Source of the DNA: a virus
Direction: 5' to 3' (one strand)
DNA length: 64,000 nt
Virus record (IMG/VR): IMGVR_UViG_3300021378_000015
Location: 17,341 to 81,340 of that record
Shown here: positions 48,487 to 63,510 of the stretch, piece by piece
Layout of the letters: every line of letters starts with the position of its first letter
How positions within the stretch are numbered: position 1 is the first letter of the stretch
Translations under genes and position numbers: made by a program
The notes under the pieces: model-generated
Seen by the model: only the letters and a program-made list of their open reading frames with translations
Told to the model about the DNA's origin: nothing
The model's database searches: none

Positions 48487-50586
48487 ATGGCAGGACTCGT
48501 AGAGATAGAAGGTGATACCGTAGTCAACATATGTCCTGACAAAACCCAGGGAAAAGTCAGGCTATGCTTTGACTTACCCATACAGTTACCAAAGCGGCCT
48601 CGCAAAAAGGACATACTATTTCACGACAAGCCAAAGGAAGAACAGCACTGGCAACGCACACCATTACCAGACGAACTCAAAAGAGTAAAGTCTATGGAAG
48701 AGTGGATGTCTATGCCGGAGTCGTTTAGAAACAAACACACCCCCTACATTAGTGAAGAATACAAGAGACGCAGAAATGGAGTATGGTTTTACAACAACGG
48801 GGTACCTACCTATATTACCGGAAACCACTACTTTTTCTTACAGTGGTGTAAGATTGATATCGGATACCCATCCTACCTTGATTTTCAAAGAGAACTATTC
48901 GTACACCTTGACGCTTGCGTAGCAGACCCGAGATGTGTTGGACAGGTATATGTAAAGTGTCGTAGATCTGGATACACAAACATGTCGGCATCAGTGCTTG
49001 TAAACGAAGGAACACAGGTTAAAGAGAAACTACTGGGCATCATGTCTAAGACAGGTACCGATGCACAGGAAAATATATTCATGAAGAAGGTGGTGCCTAT
49101 ATATAAGTCATTGCCTTTTTTCTTTAAACCTATTCAAGATGGTACTACCAATCCCAGAATGGAACTCGCCTTTCGTGAGCCATCAAAAAGAATTACCAAA
49201 AAGAACAAAACCTCATCAAGAGGTGAGGCTCTTAATACAATTATTAACTGGAAGAACACAACCAACAATGCCTATGATGGTGAGAAACTACACATCTTGT
49301 ATTTGGATGAGGCTGGTAAGTGGGAAAAAGGTAATGATATACGAGAAGCATGGCGAATACAAAGAACTTGTTTGCTTGTAGGTAGAAAGATTGTAGGTAA
49401 AGCATTGGTAGGAAGCACTGTTAATCCCCTAGACAGAGGAGGTCGGCAGTATAGAGAACTGTACTACGCAAGTAATGTAAATGACAGAAATGAAAACGGT
49501 AGAACAAAGAGTGGTTTGTATGGGTGTTTTATACCAGCATACGATGCCTTGGAAGGTTTCTTCGACAAACATGGCATGCCAGTCGTTGAGGATTTAGAAA
49601 AAAATATTATAGGACTAGAGGGTGAGTATATAAGCCTAGGTTCAAAGACTTACTTAAAGAATGAAAGAAAAGGTTTATCTGGAGACTCTTACGAACTAAA
49701 CGAGGTTATACGCCAGTTCCCTTTTACAGAAGCCGAAGCGTTTAGAGATAGTGCAAAGGCATCTCTGTTTAACGTACAAAAGATATACGAACAGGTAGAG
49801 TACAACGAGGATTTGTTCCCGAACCCTGTGGTTGTAGGAAACTTTGTTTGGGCGCTAGGGCAGAAGGATACAGAGGTAGTGTTTAGTCCTGATCCTAACG
49901 GAAGATGGAGGGTAGCATGGATGCCACCTGTAGAGTTAAGGAATAAAAAGAAACCAGAGAACGCCTGGTTAGGATGTGCTGGAGTAGATAGTTATGATAT
50001 AGATGCAACAGTGGATGGGAGAGGATCTAAAGGTGCTTGTCATTTCTTTAACAAATTCAACCTTGAGTACCCATCGAATATGTTTGTAGCAGAGTACGCT
50101 TCAAGACCACCATTAGCAAAGATTTTTTATGAAGACATATTAATGGCATCCAAGTTTTATGGGTACCCTGTTTTGATTGAGAATAACAAATACGGAATCG
50201 CAAGACACTTTGAATCAAGAGGTTATGACCACTTCTTGCTAGACAGACCGGCTCACCTTACATCGAATTACGGCAGCAAAACAAAAACTAAAGGTATACC
50301 ATCCAACTCACAAGACGTCATACAAGCGCACGCACAGGCTATAGAATCTTTTATACACGCGAACGTCGGTCTAAACGAGCAGACACTAGAGTACGGAAAG
50401 ATGTACTTCGAGAGAACCCTAGAGGACTGGGTAAACTTTAAGATAGACGATCGTACAAAATATGACCTTTCTATATCAAGCGGACTAGCCCTTCTTGCGG
50501 CTCAAGGTCATAGGCCCGAAAAGCCAAAATCAGATTTCAATAGTAAGCAGTTCTTCCGTAAAGGTCAGATAATTATACGAAAATAA
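48487..50586 (+). CDS. terL: Terminase large subunit (699 aa)
   Basis: ATPase: a degenerate Walker A, 'VKCRRSGYTNMSAS', in the place of the usual GxxxxGK(S/T), and Walker B 'LHILYLDEAGKWE'. 'KALVGSTVN' follows as the coupling motif. The C-terminal ~200 residues give the RNase H-like nuclease: 'GCAGVDSYDID' (Asp), 'MFVAEYASRP', 'VLIENNKYGIARHFESRGYD'. Cuts concatemeric DNA and drives it through the portal. Followed by the portal gene. The longer-than-usual N-terminus (~110 residues) is unexplained. Confidence 0.9.
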   Translation: MAGLVEIEGDTVVNICPDKTQGKVRLCFDLPIQLPKRPRKKDILFHDKPKEEQHWQRTPLPDELKRVKSMEEWMSMPESFRNKHTPYISEEYKRRRNGVWFYNNGVPTYITGNHYFFLQWCKIDIGYPSYLDFQRELFVHLDACVADPRCVGQVYVKCRRSGYTNMSASVLVNEGTQVKEKLLGIMSKTGTDAQENIFMKKVVPIYKSLPFFFKPIQDGTTNPRMELAFREPSKRITKKNKTSSRGEALNTIINWKNTTNNAYDGEKLHILYLDEAGKWEKGNDIREAWRIQRTCLLVGRKIVGKALVGSTVNPLDRGGRQYRELYYASNVNDRNENGRTKSGLYGCFIPAYDALEGFFDKHGMPVVEDLEKNIIGLEGEYISLGSKTYLKNERKGLSGDSYELNEVIRQFPFTEAEAFRDSAKASLFNVQKIYEQVEYNEDLFPNPVVVGNFVWALGQKDTEVVFSPDPNGRWRVAWMPPVELRNKKKPENAWLGCAGVDSYDIDATVDGRGSKGACHFFNKFNLEYPSNMFVAEYASRPPLAKIFYEDILMASKFYGYPVLIENNKYGIARHFESRGYDHFLLDRPAHLTSNYGSKTKTKGIPSNSQDVIQAHAQAIESFIHANVGLNEQTLEYGKMYFERTLEDWVNFKIDDRTKYDLSISSGLALLAAQGHRPEKPKSDFNSKQFFRKGQIIIRK

Positions 50587-50593
50587 TAAGAGG

Positions 50594-50601
50594 TATATTT
50601 G
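50594..50601 (+). promoter_or_regulatory. -7 box TATATTTG before the portal gene
   Basis: TATATTTGC, 20 nt before the ATG at 50622, between terminase and portal. Confidence 0.55.
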
Positions 50602-50621
50602 CAACAGTAGCAATCTAAAGT

Positions 50622-53054
50622 ATGGACAACGAATACACAAATGGACAATCCTCATTTCCAGATCCTTTATCTGGTGTTGAGGAGAAGATGTCTAAGCAAT
50701 ATGGTCTGCAATATGCAAAGGCTATGTTTGCGCAATGGATTGGAAGTGACTATCAAAACTCATTGTATGGAAGACGCAACAGCGAAATGGAACGCTGTAG
50801 AGATTATGCGCAAGGAACACAAGACACATCTATCTATCGTCAGATATTAAACTCTCTCGACAACAACAATGGTGATGGAACATTGATGACGCTAGACTAT
50901 ACGCCAGTTCCTATTATACCTAAGTTTGTTAAGATTGTTGTAAACAAAATTCTTTCAAAAGAACCATACCCTCAGATTGAGGCCATTGACCCCCTTTCAA
51001 GAACAGAGAAGGATAAGAAGAAAAACGCTACCGTCTTGCGTATCGAGAATCGAGATATGATTGAGGAAGCGAAGTCACTAGGCCTGCGTGTTAAACAAGA
51101 CCCTGGACAACTACCAGACACACCAGAAGAAACTGAGATATTCTTAGACACAAACATTAAGACGGACGCAGAAATCTCTGCTCAGATTGCTACTGAGATG
51201 ACATTGAAGTGGAATGACTTTAATCAATCTATATACCGTCGCTGTGTTGAAGACCTAGCAACTCTTGGTATGGGTGTTGCTAAAAGAAGCAATGACCCCA
51301 ACTATGGAATCAACGAGGAGTATGTTGACCCAAAGAAATTTATACACAACTATACAGACGACCCAACATTCTCTGACCTAACCTATGCTGGTCATTTTAA
51401 GTACATAACAATCATGGACTTAAAGCGCATTGCTGGTAACCAGTTTACAGAGCAAGAGTATGAGGAGATTGCTAAGACTGTAATGAACAAGTATGGGAAC
51501 AACCCTACTCAGTTCTCTACAACAGGATCTGGTTACGACAGACCCGGTACAAGATATCGCCAAGGATATGATGAGTACAAGATAGAGGTAATGGACTTTG
51601 AGTTTATGTCTGTTGATGATATCATATACGAGAAGAAAGAGTCGGCATACGGAAACATAGGTTTCTATTTTAAAGGAAACGAATATAACGCACCTCAGCA
51701 ATCTGTATACAACAGAGAAGCAATATACATGAAGAACGCTACGGTATATGGCGGTACTTACATTGTGGGTACAGAGAAGTTGTATAACTACGGGCCAAAG
51801 AAAAATATACCTAAGAACGTACATGATATTTCACGTGCTCGTTTATCATATAGTATTGTAGCAACTAACATCCGTGGGATGATACCTAAGTCAATGGTAT
51901 CCTCTGTTATAGGGTTTGCTGACATGCTCCAGATTACACACTTGAAACTTCAGCAATCTATTGCTAAAGCAAAACCAGATGGACTCATCATTGATATTGA
52001 AGGGTTAGAGAACGTACAACTAGGACGCGGTGGTGAACTACAGCCATTAGAGATTCAAGACATCTACGAACAAACTGGTGTGTTCTATTACCGTAGCAAG
52101 AATCCAGAGGGAGGTTTTCAAAACCCACCCGTCAGAGAGATAGGTAATAATATTAGAAACATACAAGAACTTGTTTCTCTTTACAATCACTACCTACGAA
52201 TGATAAGAGATGCCACTGGTATCAATGAGGTTATGGATGGAACCACTCCGAAAGGAGAAGCCTTAGTAGGTGTAAACCAAATGGCAGTGCAGGCTGGAAA
52301 TAACGCTATATACGACATCACTAATGCCGCGATGGTTCTTTACCAAAAGGTGTGTGACGATATTGTTCGCTGTCTACAGGTAATACCACCAGATAGTATA
52401 TTGTATAAAGTATATACAAATGCCGTGGGAGAAACCAATATGGCTGTGCTTAGTTCTTTTGATAACCTATCTATGTACAACTTCGGCGTGGTGGTTGTTA
52501 CTGAGATGAACGAAATGGACAAGCAATACCTAGAACAAAACATACAGATTGCTCTTGGACAAAAAGAAATTGACCTTGAAGATGCGATTGCCATTCGTCA
52601 GATTAAAGACGTGGAACAAGCAGAGAGACTCTTGGTGGTTCGCAGAAAGAAAAGAATCAAACAACAACAAGAGATGATGGCGCAGCAGGCTCAGATTCAG
52701 TCTCAATCAAATCAGCAAGCCTCACAGGTAGCCGCTCAAATGGAGATGCAGAAAAAGCAACTCGAAGCCCAAATCGAAGCACAGCGGATTCAATTAGAGA
52801 CGGAAGCCAAAGCGCAACTCATACAACTAGAGTATCAGTTCAAAATTCAAATCGAACAACTTAAAGGAGAGTATGGCGTAGTTGAGCAACAAGTGGAAAG
52901 CGGAGTTCGTATGCAGGCTGATGCTGAATCAGAAAATCGTAAAGATCAGAGAATAGATAAACAAGCGTTGGCTCAAAGTAAACTGATTGCTCAACGCCAA
53001 GGCGAACGCCCACCTCTTAGTGAGGATATAGTAACCAACCTAACAATATCATAA
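50622..53054 (+). CDS. Portal protein (810 aa)
   Basis: Length, position after TerL and the long central helical region with 'GTTPKGEALVGVNQMAVQAG' resemble large podovirus/crAss-like portal proteins. The C-terminal ~130 residues are a Gln/Glu-rich coiled coil ('MQKKQLEAQIEAQRIQLETE'), like the barrel helices that protrude into the capsid. It forms the dodecameric ring for packaging and ejection. Codon use matches the structural genes. No family signature can be read beyond this. Confidence 0.8.
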   Translation: MDNEYTNGQSSFPDPLSGVEEKMSKQYGLQYAKAMFAQWIGSDYQNSLYGRRNSEMERCRDYAQGTQDTSIYRQILNSLDNNNGDGTLMTLDYTPVPIIPKFVKIVVNKILSKEPYPQIEAIDPLSRTEKDKKKNATVLRIENRDMIEEAKSLGLRVKQDPGQLPDTPEETEIFLDTNIKTDAEISAQIATEMTLKWNDFNQSIYRRCVEDLATLGMGVAKRSNDPNYGINEEYVDPKKFIHNYTDDPTFSDLTYAGHFKYITIMDLKRIAGNQFTEQEYEEIAKTVMNKYGNNPTQFSTTGSGYDRPGTRYRQGYDEYKIEVMDFEFMSVDDIIYEKKESAYGNIGFYFKGNEYNAPQQSVYNREAIYMKNATVYGGTYIVGTEKLYNYGPKKNIPKNVHDISRARLSYSIVATNIRGMIPKSMVSSVIGFADMLQITHLKLQQSIAKAKPDGLIIDIEGLENVQLGRGGELQPLEIQDIYEQTGVFYYRSKNPEGGFQNPPVREIGNNIRNIQELVSLYNHYLRMIRDATGINEVMDGTTPKGEALVGVNQMAVQAGNNAIYDITNAAMVLYQKVCDDIVRCLQVIPPDSILYKVYTNAVGETNMAVLSSFDNLSMYNFGVVVVTEMNEMDKQYLEQNIQIALGQKEIDLEDAIAIRQIKDVEQAERLLVVRRKKRIKQQQEMMAQQAQIQSQSNQQASQVAAQMEMQKKQLEAQIEAQRIQLETEAKAQLIQLEYQFKIQIEQLKGEYGVVEQQVESGVRMQADAESENRKDQRIDKQALAQSKLIAQRQGERPPLSEDIVTNLTIS

Positions 53055-53055
53055 G

Positions 53056-53454
53056 ATGTCTTGCTCCTGCTCAACAAGCCAATGTTCCTGTGGAGACCCC
53101 ACAAACGTAAATTTGAATAACGCTGCACAAGTAAATATATGTGCCCGTCGCGGTGATACTTTTCAATTAGACGCCCAAGTAAAGGACTCTGATGGAACGG
53201 CATTAGACCTAACACTGTACACGTATAAAATGGAAGTCAGAGAGTATGATGACGGCCCATTAATTATACCTAGTACAGACATAACAATTAGCGGCACCAA
53301 TGTTGGTGCTTTAACTATTTCTATTTCCGCTACAGATATGCAGGTAGAGCCCGGTACTTATGTGTACGGCCTGCAGGCTACACTGATTTCAGACTCTAGT
53401 GTAGACACATGGTTCTATGGAACCTTTGATGTAGTGCAGGATATAGTGCAATAA
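53056..53454 (+). CDS. Hypothetical Cys-rich N-terminus, beta-sandwich protein (132 aa)
   Basis: 'MSCSCSTSQCSCGDP' gives four Cys in the first 12 residues, then ~115 residues of beta structure ('RRGDTFQLDAQVKDSDGTAL', 'GTYVYGLQATLISDSSVDTW') like Ig-type or baseplate-wedge modules. Placed 1 nt after the portal and 13 nt before the collagen fibre. Could be a fibre-attachment adaptor; Cys could bind metal or form disulfides outside the cell. Confidence 0.55.
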   Translation: MSCSCSTSQCSCGDPTNVNLNNAAQVNICARRGDTFQLDAQVKDSDGTALDLTLYTYKMEVREYDDGPLIIPSTDITISGTNVGALTISISATDMQVEPGTYVYGLQATLISDSSVDTWFYGTFDVVQDIVQ

Positions 53455-53467
53455 CAAAACAAAACCA

Positions 53468-58837
<5,370 letters not shown>

Positions 58838-58843
58838 ACAAGC

Positions 58844-59755
58844 ATGGCCCTAGGAACAACCAACATTTCTATTAGAGATATCTACACAGAGATGGGGAAG
58901 GCTGATAGCGCTAATCAGTCATTAGCCGAATTACGCTTTGGGGTAAACGATATTTACAATCAGTCTTTTGCTACTACCGATACTGCGACGAACATAAAAA
59001 TTGACCCGTTCAAGAGTTATGATAGTTTGGGTATGAAGTTTAGGTATCATCCTCCAAACGAGTATGAAACCTATAGAGATACTTCTACAACTCTTCTTGG
59101 GCCAGGACTATCTTTAAATAATAATGGAACAAGCACGGGTGACAATACAGGCGTGTTGTCTTTCGATGGGTCAAATGATTTCTCATACTTTGACGGCGTA
59201 GGTAGTGGAACAGCATATAAACAAAATCCAAGCGGGTACGCAACGATTTGCTTTTGGATAAAAGTAGAATCACTCCCTTCTAACAATACAAACTTTCTTA
59301 CAACAGATGCCACGGGTCAAGGGAACAACAGTCCCTACAAAGGATTCCACTTTAACTTAAGACCCGATGGACAGATTCGTCCGGTGCGCGGTGATGGTAC
59401 GGGTTCGGGTTCGGGAGATCGCCGTAGTTTTGGTACATCCTGGACATTGCAAACAGGAAGATGGCAGTTGTGTGCGTTTATATTATCTAACAGCGTCAAC
59501 TCAGCGAGCAGTTCAACAAACTGGGCTTATACTTTTTACAACGGAGGACAAGCAAGCGGAATGACTTTCTTAAGCGGATCAGGAGGAGCAATGTCATTCG
59601 ATAGCGGAAGCGGTTCTGTTGATGCGTTGTATTTGTCTATGGGTCAAAACTCAAGATATTTCAATGGACAGATTGGTCACATGTGGGTTTTTGATGAAGC
59701 CCTATCTGAGGAAGACATTACCACTCTTAATGAATCCACTTTATCATATTACTAA
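58844..59755 (+). CDS. LamG/concanavalin A-like carbohydrate-binding virion protein (303 aa)
   Basis: N-terminal ~75 residues ('GTTNISIRDIYTEMGK') resemble a short virion-attachment segment. Residues ~95-300 match the LamG jelly-roll: 'GVLSFDGSNDFSYFDG', 'YATICFWIKVESLPSNN', 'RWQLCAFILSN', 'FNGQIGHMWVFDEALSEEDI'. LamG domains bind glycans and often end fibres. Located right after the collagen fibre, it may be the receptor-binding tip or a decoration. Stop overlaps the next start (TAATG). Confidence 0.75.
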   Translation: MALGTTNISIRDIYTEMGKADSANQSLAELRFGVNDIYNQSFATTDTATNIKIDPFKSYDSLGMKFRYHPPNEYETYRDTSTTLLGPGLSLNNNGTSTGDNTGVLSFDGSNDFSYFDGVGSGTAYKQNPSGYATICFWIKVESLPSNNTNFLTTDATGQGNNSPYKGFHFNLRPDGQIRPVRGDGTGSGSGDRRSFGTSWTLQTGRWQLCAFILSNSVNSASSSTNWAYTFYNGGQASGMTFLSGSGGAMSFDSGSGSVDALYLSMGQNSRYFNGQIGHMWVFDEALSEEDITTLNESTLSYY

Positions 59756-59952
59756 TGACACGAGACGAGTTTATTTCTGGTACAGTATTCAAGTTCGAAG
59801 AGGGCGATACCGATTCCTATCACTACGACGGTCATGGGCTCGTGGGCGATGTTCCTTATGTATTGGTTTCAACTGGAGATGAGGCGATTACCATTCAAAT
59901 AAAGGAAGAGGAACAAAACATTTTATACTCTACATTAGACAAGGTGGGTTAG
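59755..59952 (+). CDS. Small hypothetical protein (65 aa) before the right modification operon
   Basis: Beta-rich, 'FISGTVFKFEEGDTDSYHYD' and 'ITIQIKEEEQNILYSTLDKV'. Same length and position as 445-642 but unrelated in sequence. Coupled to the LamG gene by TAATG. No family recognised. Confidence 0.6.
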   Translation: MTRDEFISGTVFKFEEGDTDSYHYDGHGLVGDVPYVLVSTGDEAITIQIKEEEQNILYSTLDKVG

Positions 59953-59985
59953 ATGTTGTATCTTGAGTGATACAAATTTAATTCA
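59953..59985 (+). promoter_or_regulatory. Conserved hairpin leader before the right modification operon
   Basis: TTGTATC (59956-59962), TTGAGT, GATACAA (59969-59975): a perfect 7-bp inverted repeat. It aligns with 643-689. AATTTAATT/ATTTAATT and the start codon follow. Confidence 0.55.
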
Positions 59986-60549
59986 ATGGACATTAAAACT
60001 TATGTCGTAGATGACTTCTATGATAATGTGGATGACGTTCGGAACTTTGCGCTTGAACAATCGTTTGACCAAAAGGGAAACTACCCTGGTGCCAGAACAA
60101 AGTCGTTCTCTACAGATAGCACAAAGGCTACAATCGAATGTATAGTCAGCCCTCTGCACGGCCCTATAACCTATTGGTCAGATCAGGGTTACAATGCAGC
60201 ATTCCAAATAACAACAGCGAAAGACAGGTCTTGGATTCACTATGATGGTGGAACCCAATGGGCTGGCGTGTTGTATCTAACACCAGATGCACCATTGTCT
60301 GGAGGCACTGGATTCTATAAACATAAAGCAACAGGGCTTCTAGAGCCGGCTACGCCTGGTGAAGATGCAGCGTGGGATAACCAGGCGCAGGATGTGACTA
60401 AATGGGAATTAGCAAGTAGCATTGGTAACGTATACAACAGATTAATACTCTACAAGGGTAGTTTGTTTCATACCTCCATGGATTACTTTGGTAATGACCT
60501 TTATACGGGTAGGTTGTTTCAAACATTCTTTTTTAATACACAACGATGA
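59986..60549 (+). CDS. 2OG-Fe(II) oxygenase-like protein, DUF6445-like (187 aa)
   Basis: 'SWIHYDGGTQWAGVLYLTPD' followed by 'APLSGGTGFYKHKATG' matches the DUF6445 family of double-stranded-beta-helix oxygenases, with the HxD ligands in 'HYD' near residue 84, a distal His in 'KGSLFHTSMDYFG' and an Arg in 'GRLFQTFFF'. It is the first gene of the right-hand modification operon and overlaps the trifunctional enzyme start by 4 nt. Together they could hydroxylate different positions of the fibre. Confidence 0.75.
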   Translation: MDIKTYVVDDFYDNVDDVRNFALEQSFDQKGNYPGARTKSFSTDSTKATIECIVSPLHGPITYWSDQGYNAAFQITTAKDRSWIHYDGGTQWAGVLYLTPDAPLSGGTGFYKHKATGLLEPATPGEDAAWDNQAQDVTKWELASSIGNVYNRLILYKGSLFHTSMDYFGNDLYTGRLFQTFFFNTQR

Positions 60550-62858
60550 AAATAGTAATACACGCAGGATACTACGCTGAACCATGGGACTCAAACACAG
60601 AGGGATTGGGAGGCACAGAACAATGTATAGCGAATCTAGCCAAGCAGTTTGCCGCTGTTGCGAATAACTCGGTATACGTTGTAGGTATGGTAAAAGAACG
60701 ACACGACAAATACCTTGGTGGTGGAGATGTATACTATACACCTCTAGAGAATGTAAGCGATGTTGGAACTCCAGATGTTTTAATAGGTGTGGCTTATCTA
60801 CATTACTTAAAATATTATGACGTAGGCCCAGAAACTAAAAAGATATTTTGGCTACACAACGAACTCCCTTACTACTGGTATCAAGGTGAGCGCATGACGG
60901 ATAACGACATACAGCGGGCTTACAATGAAACAGAGGTGATTGTCTGTGTAACGAACTGGCATAAAGAAGTTTTCTCTATTCAAGAGAAGGCTGTGATACA
61001 CCCAGATAAAATCAAGGTTATAGGCAATGGTATAAGTGTAAGCAATGTCGCGCCAGTTTCTAAGAAAGAGCCAGGATCTTATGTATACACCTCGCATCCA
61101 GAAAGAGGGTTAGACAGAGTTCTAGATGACTGGGAACTTAAGTATTCAACAGGCTCAAATAAACTTCACATATCTACACCTTCTTATGGATTGAAGTATT
61201 ATGAAAAGCATTTCGCAGAGCGTGTAGAGCAAATGCAAAACGTAATCTATCACGGTAACCTTTCTGTAACAAAACTGTACGCACTATTGTCGCAAATGGA
61301 AACCTGGTATTACCCAACAGAATACAATGAAACATTTTGTATTACTGCGTTAGAGATGTTAGCACACAAGGTTCTTCCGGTTGCAAACCCAATCGCTGGA
61401 CTAGAGGAAACGCTCAATGGATTTAACAAAGAGATACAAGACTGGACAGCGGTAGAGAAGTATATACAGACCAAAGACTGGGGTAAGGTAAAAGAGGAAT
61501 GGTATGGCCTTATAGAAAACATACCTTCACTTACTGCAAAGGACTCTATTGATTACTCTAATCTAGAGAACACACCTCCCCTTCCTTTTGTAGACATGAC
61601 GTACATCATTACCCTCCATCCCGAGAAGGAGCAAGAACTACGTAATCGATTTATGGAGTTTGGAATGATGAGTCCTGTAACGATATTCCATGGAACCAAT
61701 GGGCATACCGGGGAGAACATGCCTACTGACTACGAGGTTTGTAATCATTGGAAAATAGATGGTCATAAAAATAAATGGTGGGACAGAAATGTTTTGCCGG
61801 GAGAAGCAGGCACATCTCTTTCTCATTGGAGATTATGGAAGGATGCTTATGAAAAGGGTTATGAGAAGATACTAATCTTAGAAGATGACTTTGAGGTAAC
61901 AAGGAAGTTTAACAAAGAGGAATTGGAGACAGACTATGATTGGACTCTGTTCTACCTGTCTTGTAATTTTGTTGAGAAGCCAGAGGTTCTTTCTGAGAAT
62001 CATGTAAAGCCAAAACTAACTTACTGTACTCACTCTTATATACTTACCCGTGAGGGAATACGCTTGTTGCTAGAGCAAAACTTTAATCATTACATATTTC
62101 CTATTGACGAGTTTGTTAGTGCAACATTTACAGAACATCCTAGAGGTGATCTGGGATACATCACTAGAGATACACGCGCTATTGCATTAGCAAAAAACAA
62201 GCACATGTTTAAACAAAAAGACCAGGAATCTATGGGACACAATGTATTTGATTATACGAAGAGTTTTTTGAGAAACATACCTTACGATGAGTTCGTGGAA
62301 AAGTTCTTGACATACAGCGCAAAGTTGAAGAAGTTTGACTTGATAGTAGATGAGCCTATACCGGACGTCTTTACGTTTCCGTTATTCACAGAGGAGTTTT
62401 GTGACTTAGTAATCAAAGAGGCAAATGCTTCTGGAAAGTGGACGAAGGACAGACACGAATATTATCCCGCTACAGATATGCTGATTAGTGAACTAGGCTT
62501 GCACTGGTACTATGAAAGAATACTAAAAGAATATGTGTACCCGGCAGCAATACATTTATGGCAACTAAGTGGTAAGGGATGGAATGTAATGAATACTGAA
62601 ACCTTTATTATAAAATACGAAGAGTCTGTACAAGGACATCTTGACCTGCATCACGATGCTGCAGACATATCTTGTGTGCTTGCTCTTAACGACGGGTATG
62701 AAGGAGGAGGAACTTATTTTAGTAGACAGAGTGCCCTGCATAAAGGGAAGGTTGGACACATAGCGATTCACCCATCTCAAGTCACACACCTTCATGGAGC
62801 AAGACCTGTGGTTAAGGGAGAGCGATATGTGCAAGTATCGTTCTGTAAAAGACCATAG
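60546..62858 (+). CDS. Three-domain collagen-type modifying enzyme: GT4 + GT25-like + PLOD-like lysyl hydroxylase (right copy)
   Basis: 770 aa, colinear with the enzyme at 690-2942. GT4-like domain ~1-325: 'LGGTEQCIANL' and EX7E in 'NETFCITALEML'. GT25-like domain ~350-590: 'MTYIITLHPEK', 'PGEAGTSLSHWRLW', 'LILEDDFE' near residue 443. PLOD-like 2OG domain ~605-770: 'YPATDMLI', 'HLDLHHDAADIS' (HxD near 698), 'GGGTYF', 'THLHGARP' distal His near 748 and 'GERYVQVSF'. All iron and 2-oxoglutarate ligands are present. Encoded 1.7 kb after the collagen fibre, in the same run, so its likely substrate is the X-Lys-Gly lysines there; the sugars transferred are unknown. Confidence 0.87.
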   Translation: MKIVIHAGYYAEPWDSNTEGLGGTEQCIANLAKQFAAVANNSVYVVGMVKERHDKYLGGGDVYYTPLENVSDVGTPDVLIGVAYLHYLKYYDVGPETKKIFWLHNELPYYWYQGERMTDNDIQRAYNETEVIVCVTNWHKEVFSIQEKAVIHPDKIKVIGNGISVSNVAPVSKKEPGSYVYTSHPERGLDRVLDDWELKYSTGSNKLHISTPSYGLKYYEKHFAERVEQMQNVIYHGNLSVTKLYALLSQMETWYYPTEYNETFCITALEMLAHKVLPVANPIAGLEETLNGFNKEIQDWTAVEKYIQTKDWGKVKEEWYGLIENIPSLTAKDSIDYSNLENTPPLPFVDMTYIITLHPEKEQELRNRFMEFGMMSPVTIFHGTNGHTGENMPTDYEVCNHWKIDGHKNKWWDRNVLPGEAGTSLSHWRLWKDAYEKGYEKILILEDDFEVTRKFNKEELETDYDWTLFYLSCNFVEKPEVLSENHVKPKLTYCTHSYILTREGIRLLLEQNFNHYIFPIDEFVSATFTEHPRGDLGYITRDTRAIALAKNKHMFKQKDQESMGHNVFDYTKSFLRNIPYDEFVEKFLTYSAKLKKFDLIVDEPIPDVFTFPLFTEEFCDLVIKEANASGKWTKDRHEYYPATDMLISELGLHWYYERILKEYVYPAAIHLWQLSGKGWNVMNTETFIIKYEESVQGHLDLHHDAADISCVLALNDGYEGGGTYFSRQSALHKGKVGHIAIHPSQVTHLHGARPVVKGERYVQVSFCKRP

Positions 62859-62859
62859 T

Positions 62860-63003
62860 ATGAGACACTTTATAGACCTAACGACAGAGCAATTAAGGTT
62901 GCTTTATATACTAATACCATCGCACCACATGGAAAGCGAAAAGGTTATGGAGATAGTAAAGAAACTCGAGACCCACCTCGCTGTACCTGGGGTCAAACGA
63001 TAA
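62860..63003 (+). CDS. Small conserved protein (47 aa), paralog of 3532-3675
   Basis: 'MRHFIDLTTEQLRLLYILIP' ... 'HLAVPGVKR'. Same length and spacing as its paralog. A longer in-frame start at 62794 lies inside the upstream gene and is not supported by the paralog. Function unknown. Confidence 0.75.
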   Translation: MRHFIDLTTEQLRLLYILIPSHHMESEKVMEIVKKLETHLAVPGVKR

Positions 63004-63007
63004 TGCT

Positions 63008-63015
63008 TATATTTG
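63008..63015 (+). promoter_or_regulatory. -7 box TATATTTG, 4 nt before ATG (right copy)
   Basis: Identical box and spacing as 3680-3687 although flanking DNA differs; both sit 4 nt before the 97-residue gene's ATG. Confidence 0.5.
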
Positions 63016-63019
63016 CTCT

Positions 63020-63313
63020 ATGGCAAAAAGTAAGTATGCAAATTTTCTAAAGCGTCACGGTTTAAAAGGATTTAACAAGCCTAAGCGCACACCAGATCAC
63101 TCTAAGAAATCTCATGTTGTTGCGGCCAAAGAAGGAGATAAGGTTAAACTTATACGCTTCGGAGAGCAAGGGGCATCAACAGCGGGCAAGCCAAAGTCTG
63201 GTGAGTCTGACAGAATGAAGAAGAAACGTGCATCATTTAAAGCGCGTCATGCTAAGAACATTAAGAAAGGAAAGATGTCTGCCGCTTACTGGGCTAATAA
63301 AGTAAAGTGGTGA
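63020..63313 (+). CDS. Conserved small basic phage protein (97 aa), paralog of 3692-3985
   Basis: 'MAKSKYANFLKRHGLKGFNK' and 'SFKARHAKNIKKGKMSAAYW'. About 88% identical to the left copy by my count, the most conserved pair of the duplicated cassette. Strongly basic. Probably a head-associated protein; function unknown. Confidence 0.75.
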   Translation: MAKSKYANFLKRHGLKGFNKPKRTPDHSKKSHVVAAKEGDKVKLIRFGEQGASTAGKPKSGESDRMKKKRASFKARHAKNIKKGKMSAAYWANKVKW

Positions 63314-63510
63314 TGGTAAAGAAGTATAGAAAAGGAGGCAAGTCCAAAGTAAACGAGGCGGGTAATTACACTAAGCCTTCTATGCGTAAGCGTATATTCA
63401 ATAGGATAAAAGCAGGAACCAAAGGAGGTAATGCAGGGCAGTGGTCTGCACGTAAAGCACAAATGTTAGCCAAAGCATACAAGGCAGCAGGAGGTGGATA
63501 CAAAAACTAA
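63313..63510 (+). CDS. Conserved small lysine/glycine-rich protein (65 aa), paralog of 3985-4167
   Basis: 'MVKKYRKGGKSKVNEAGNYT' and 'GQWSARKAQMLAKAYKAAGG'. ATG at 63313 overlaps the previous TGA; a GTG at 63307 is less likely. A four-to-five-residue insertion near the N-terminus distinguishes it from the left copy. Confidence 0.7.
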   Translation: MVKKYRKGGKSKVNEAGNYTKPSMRKRIFNRIKAGTKGGNAGQWSARKAQMLAKAYKAAGGGYKN

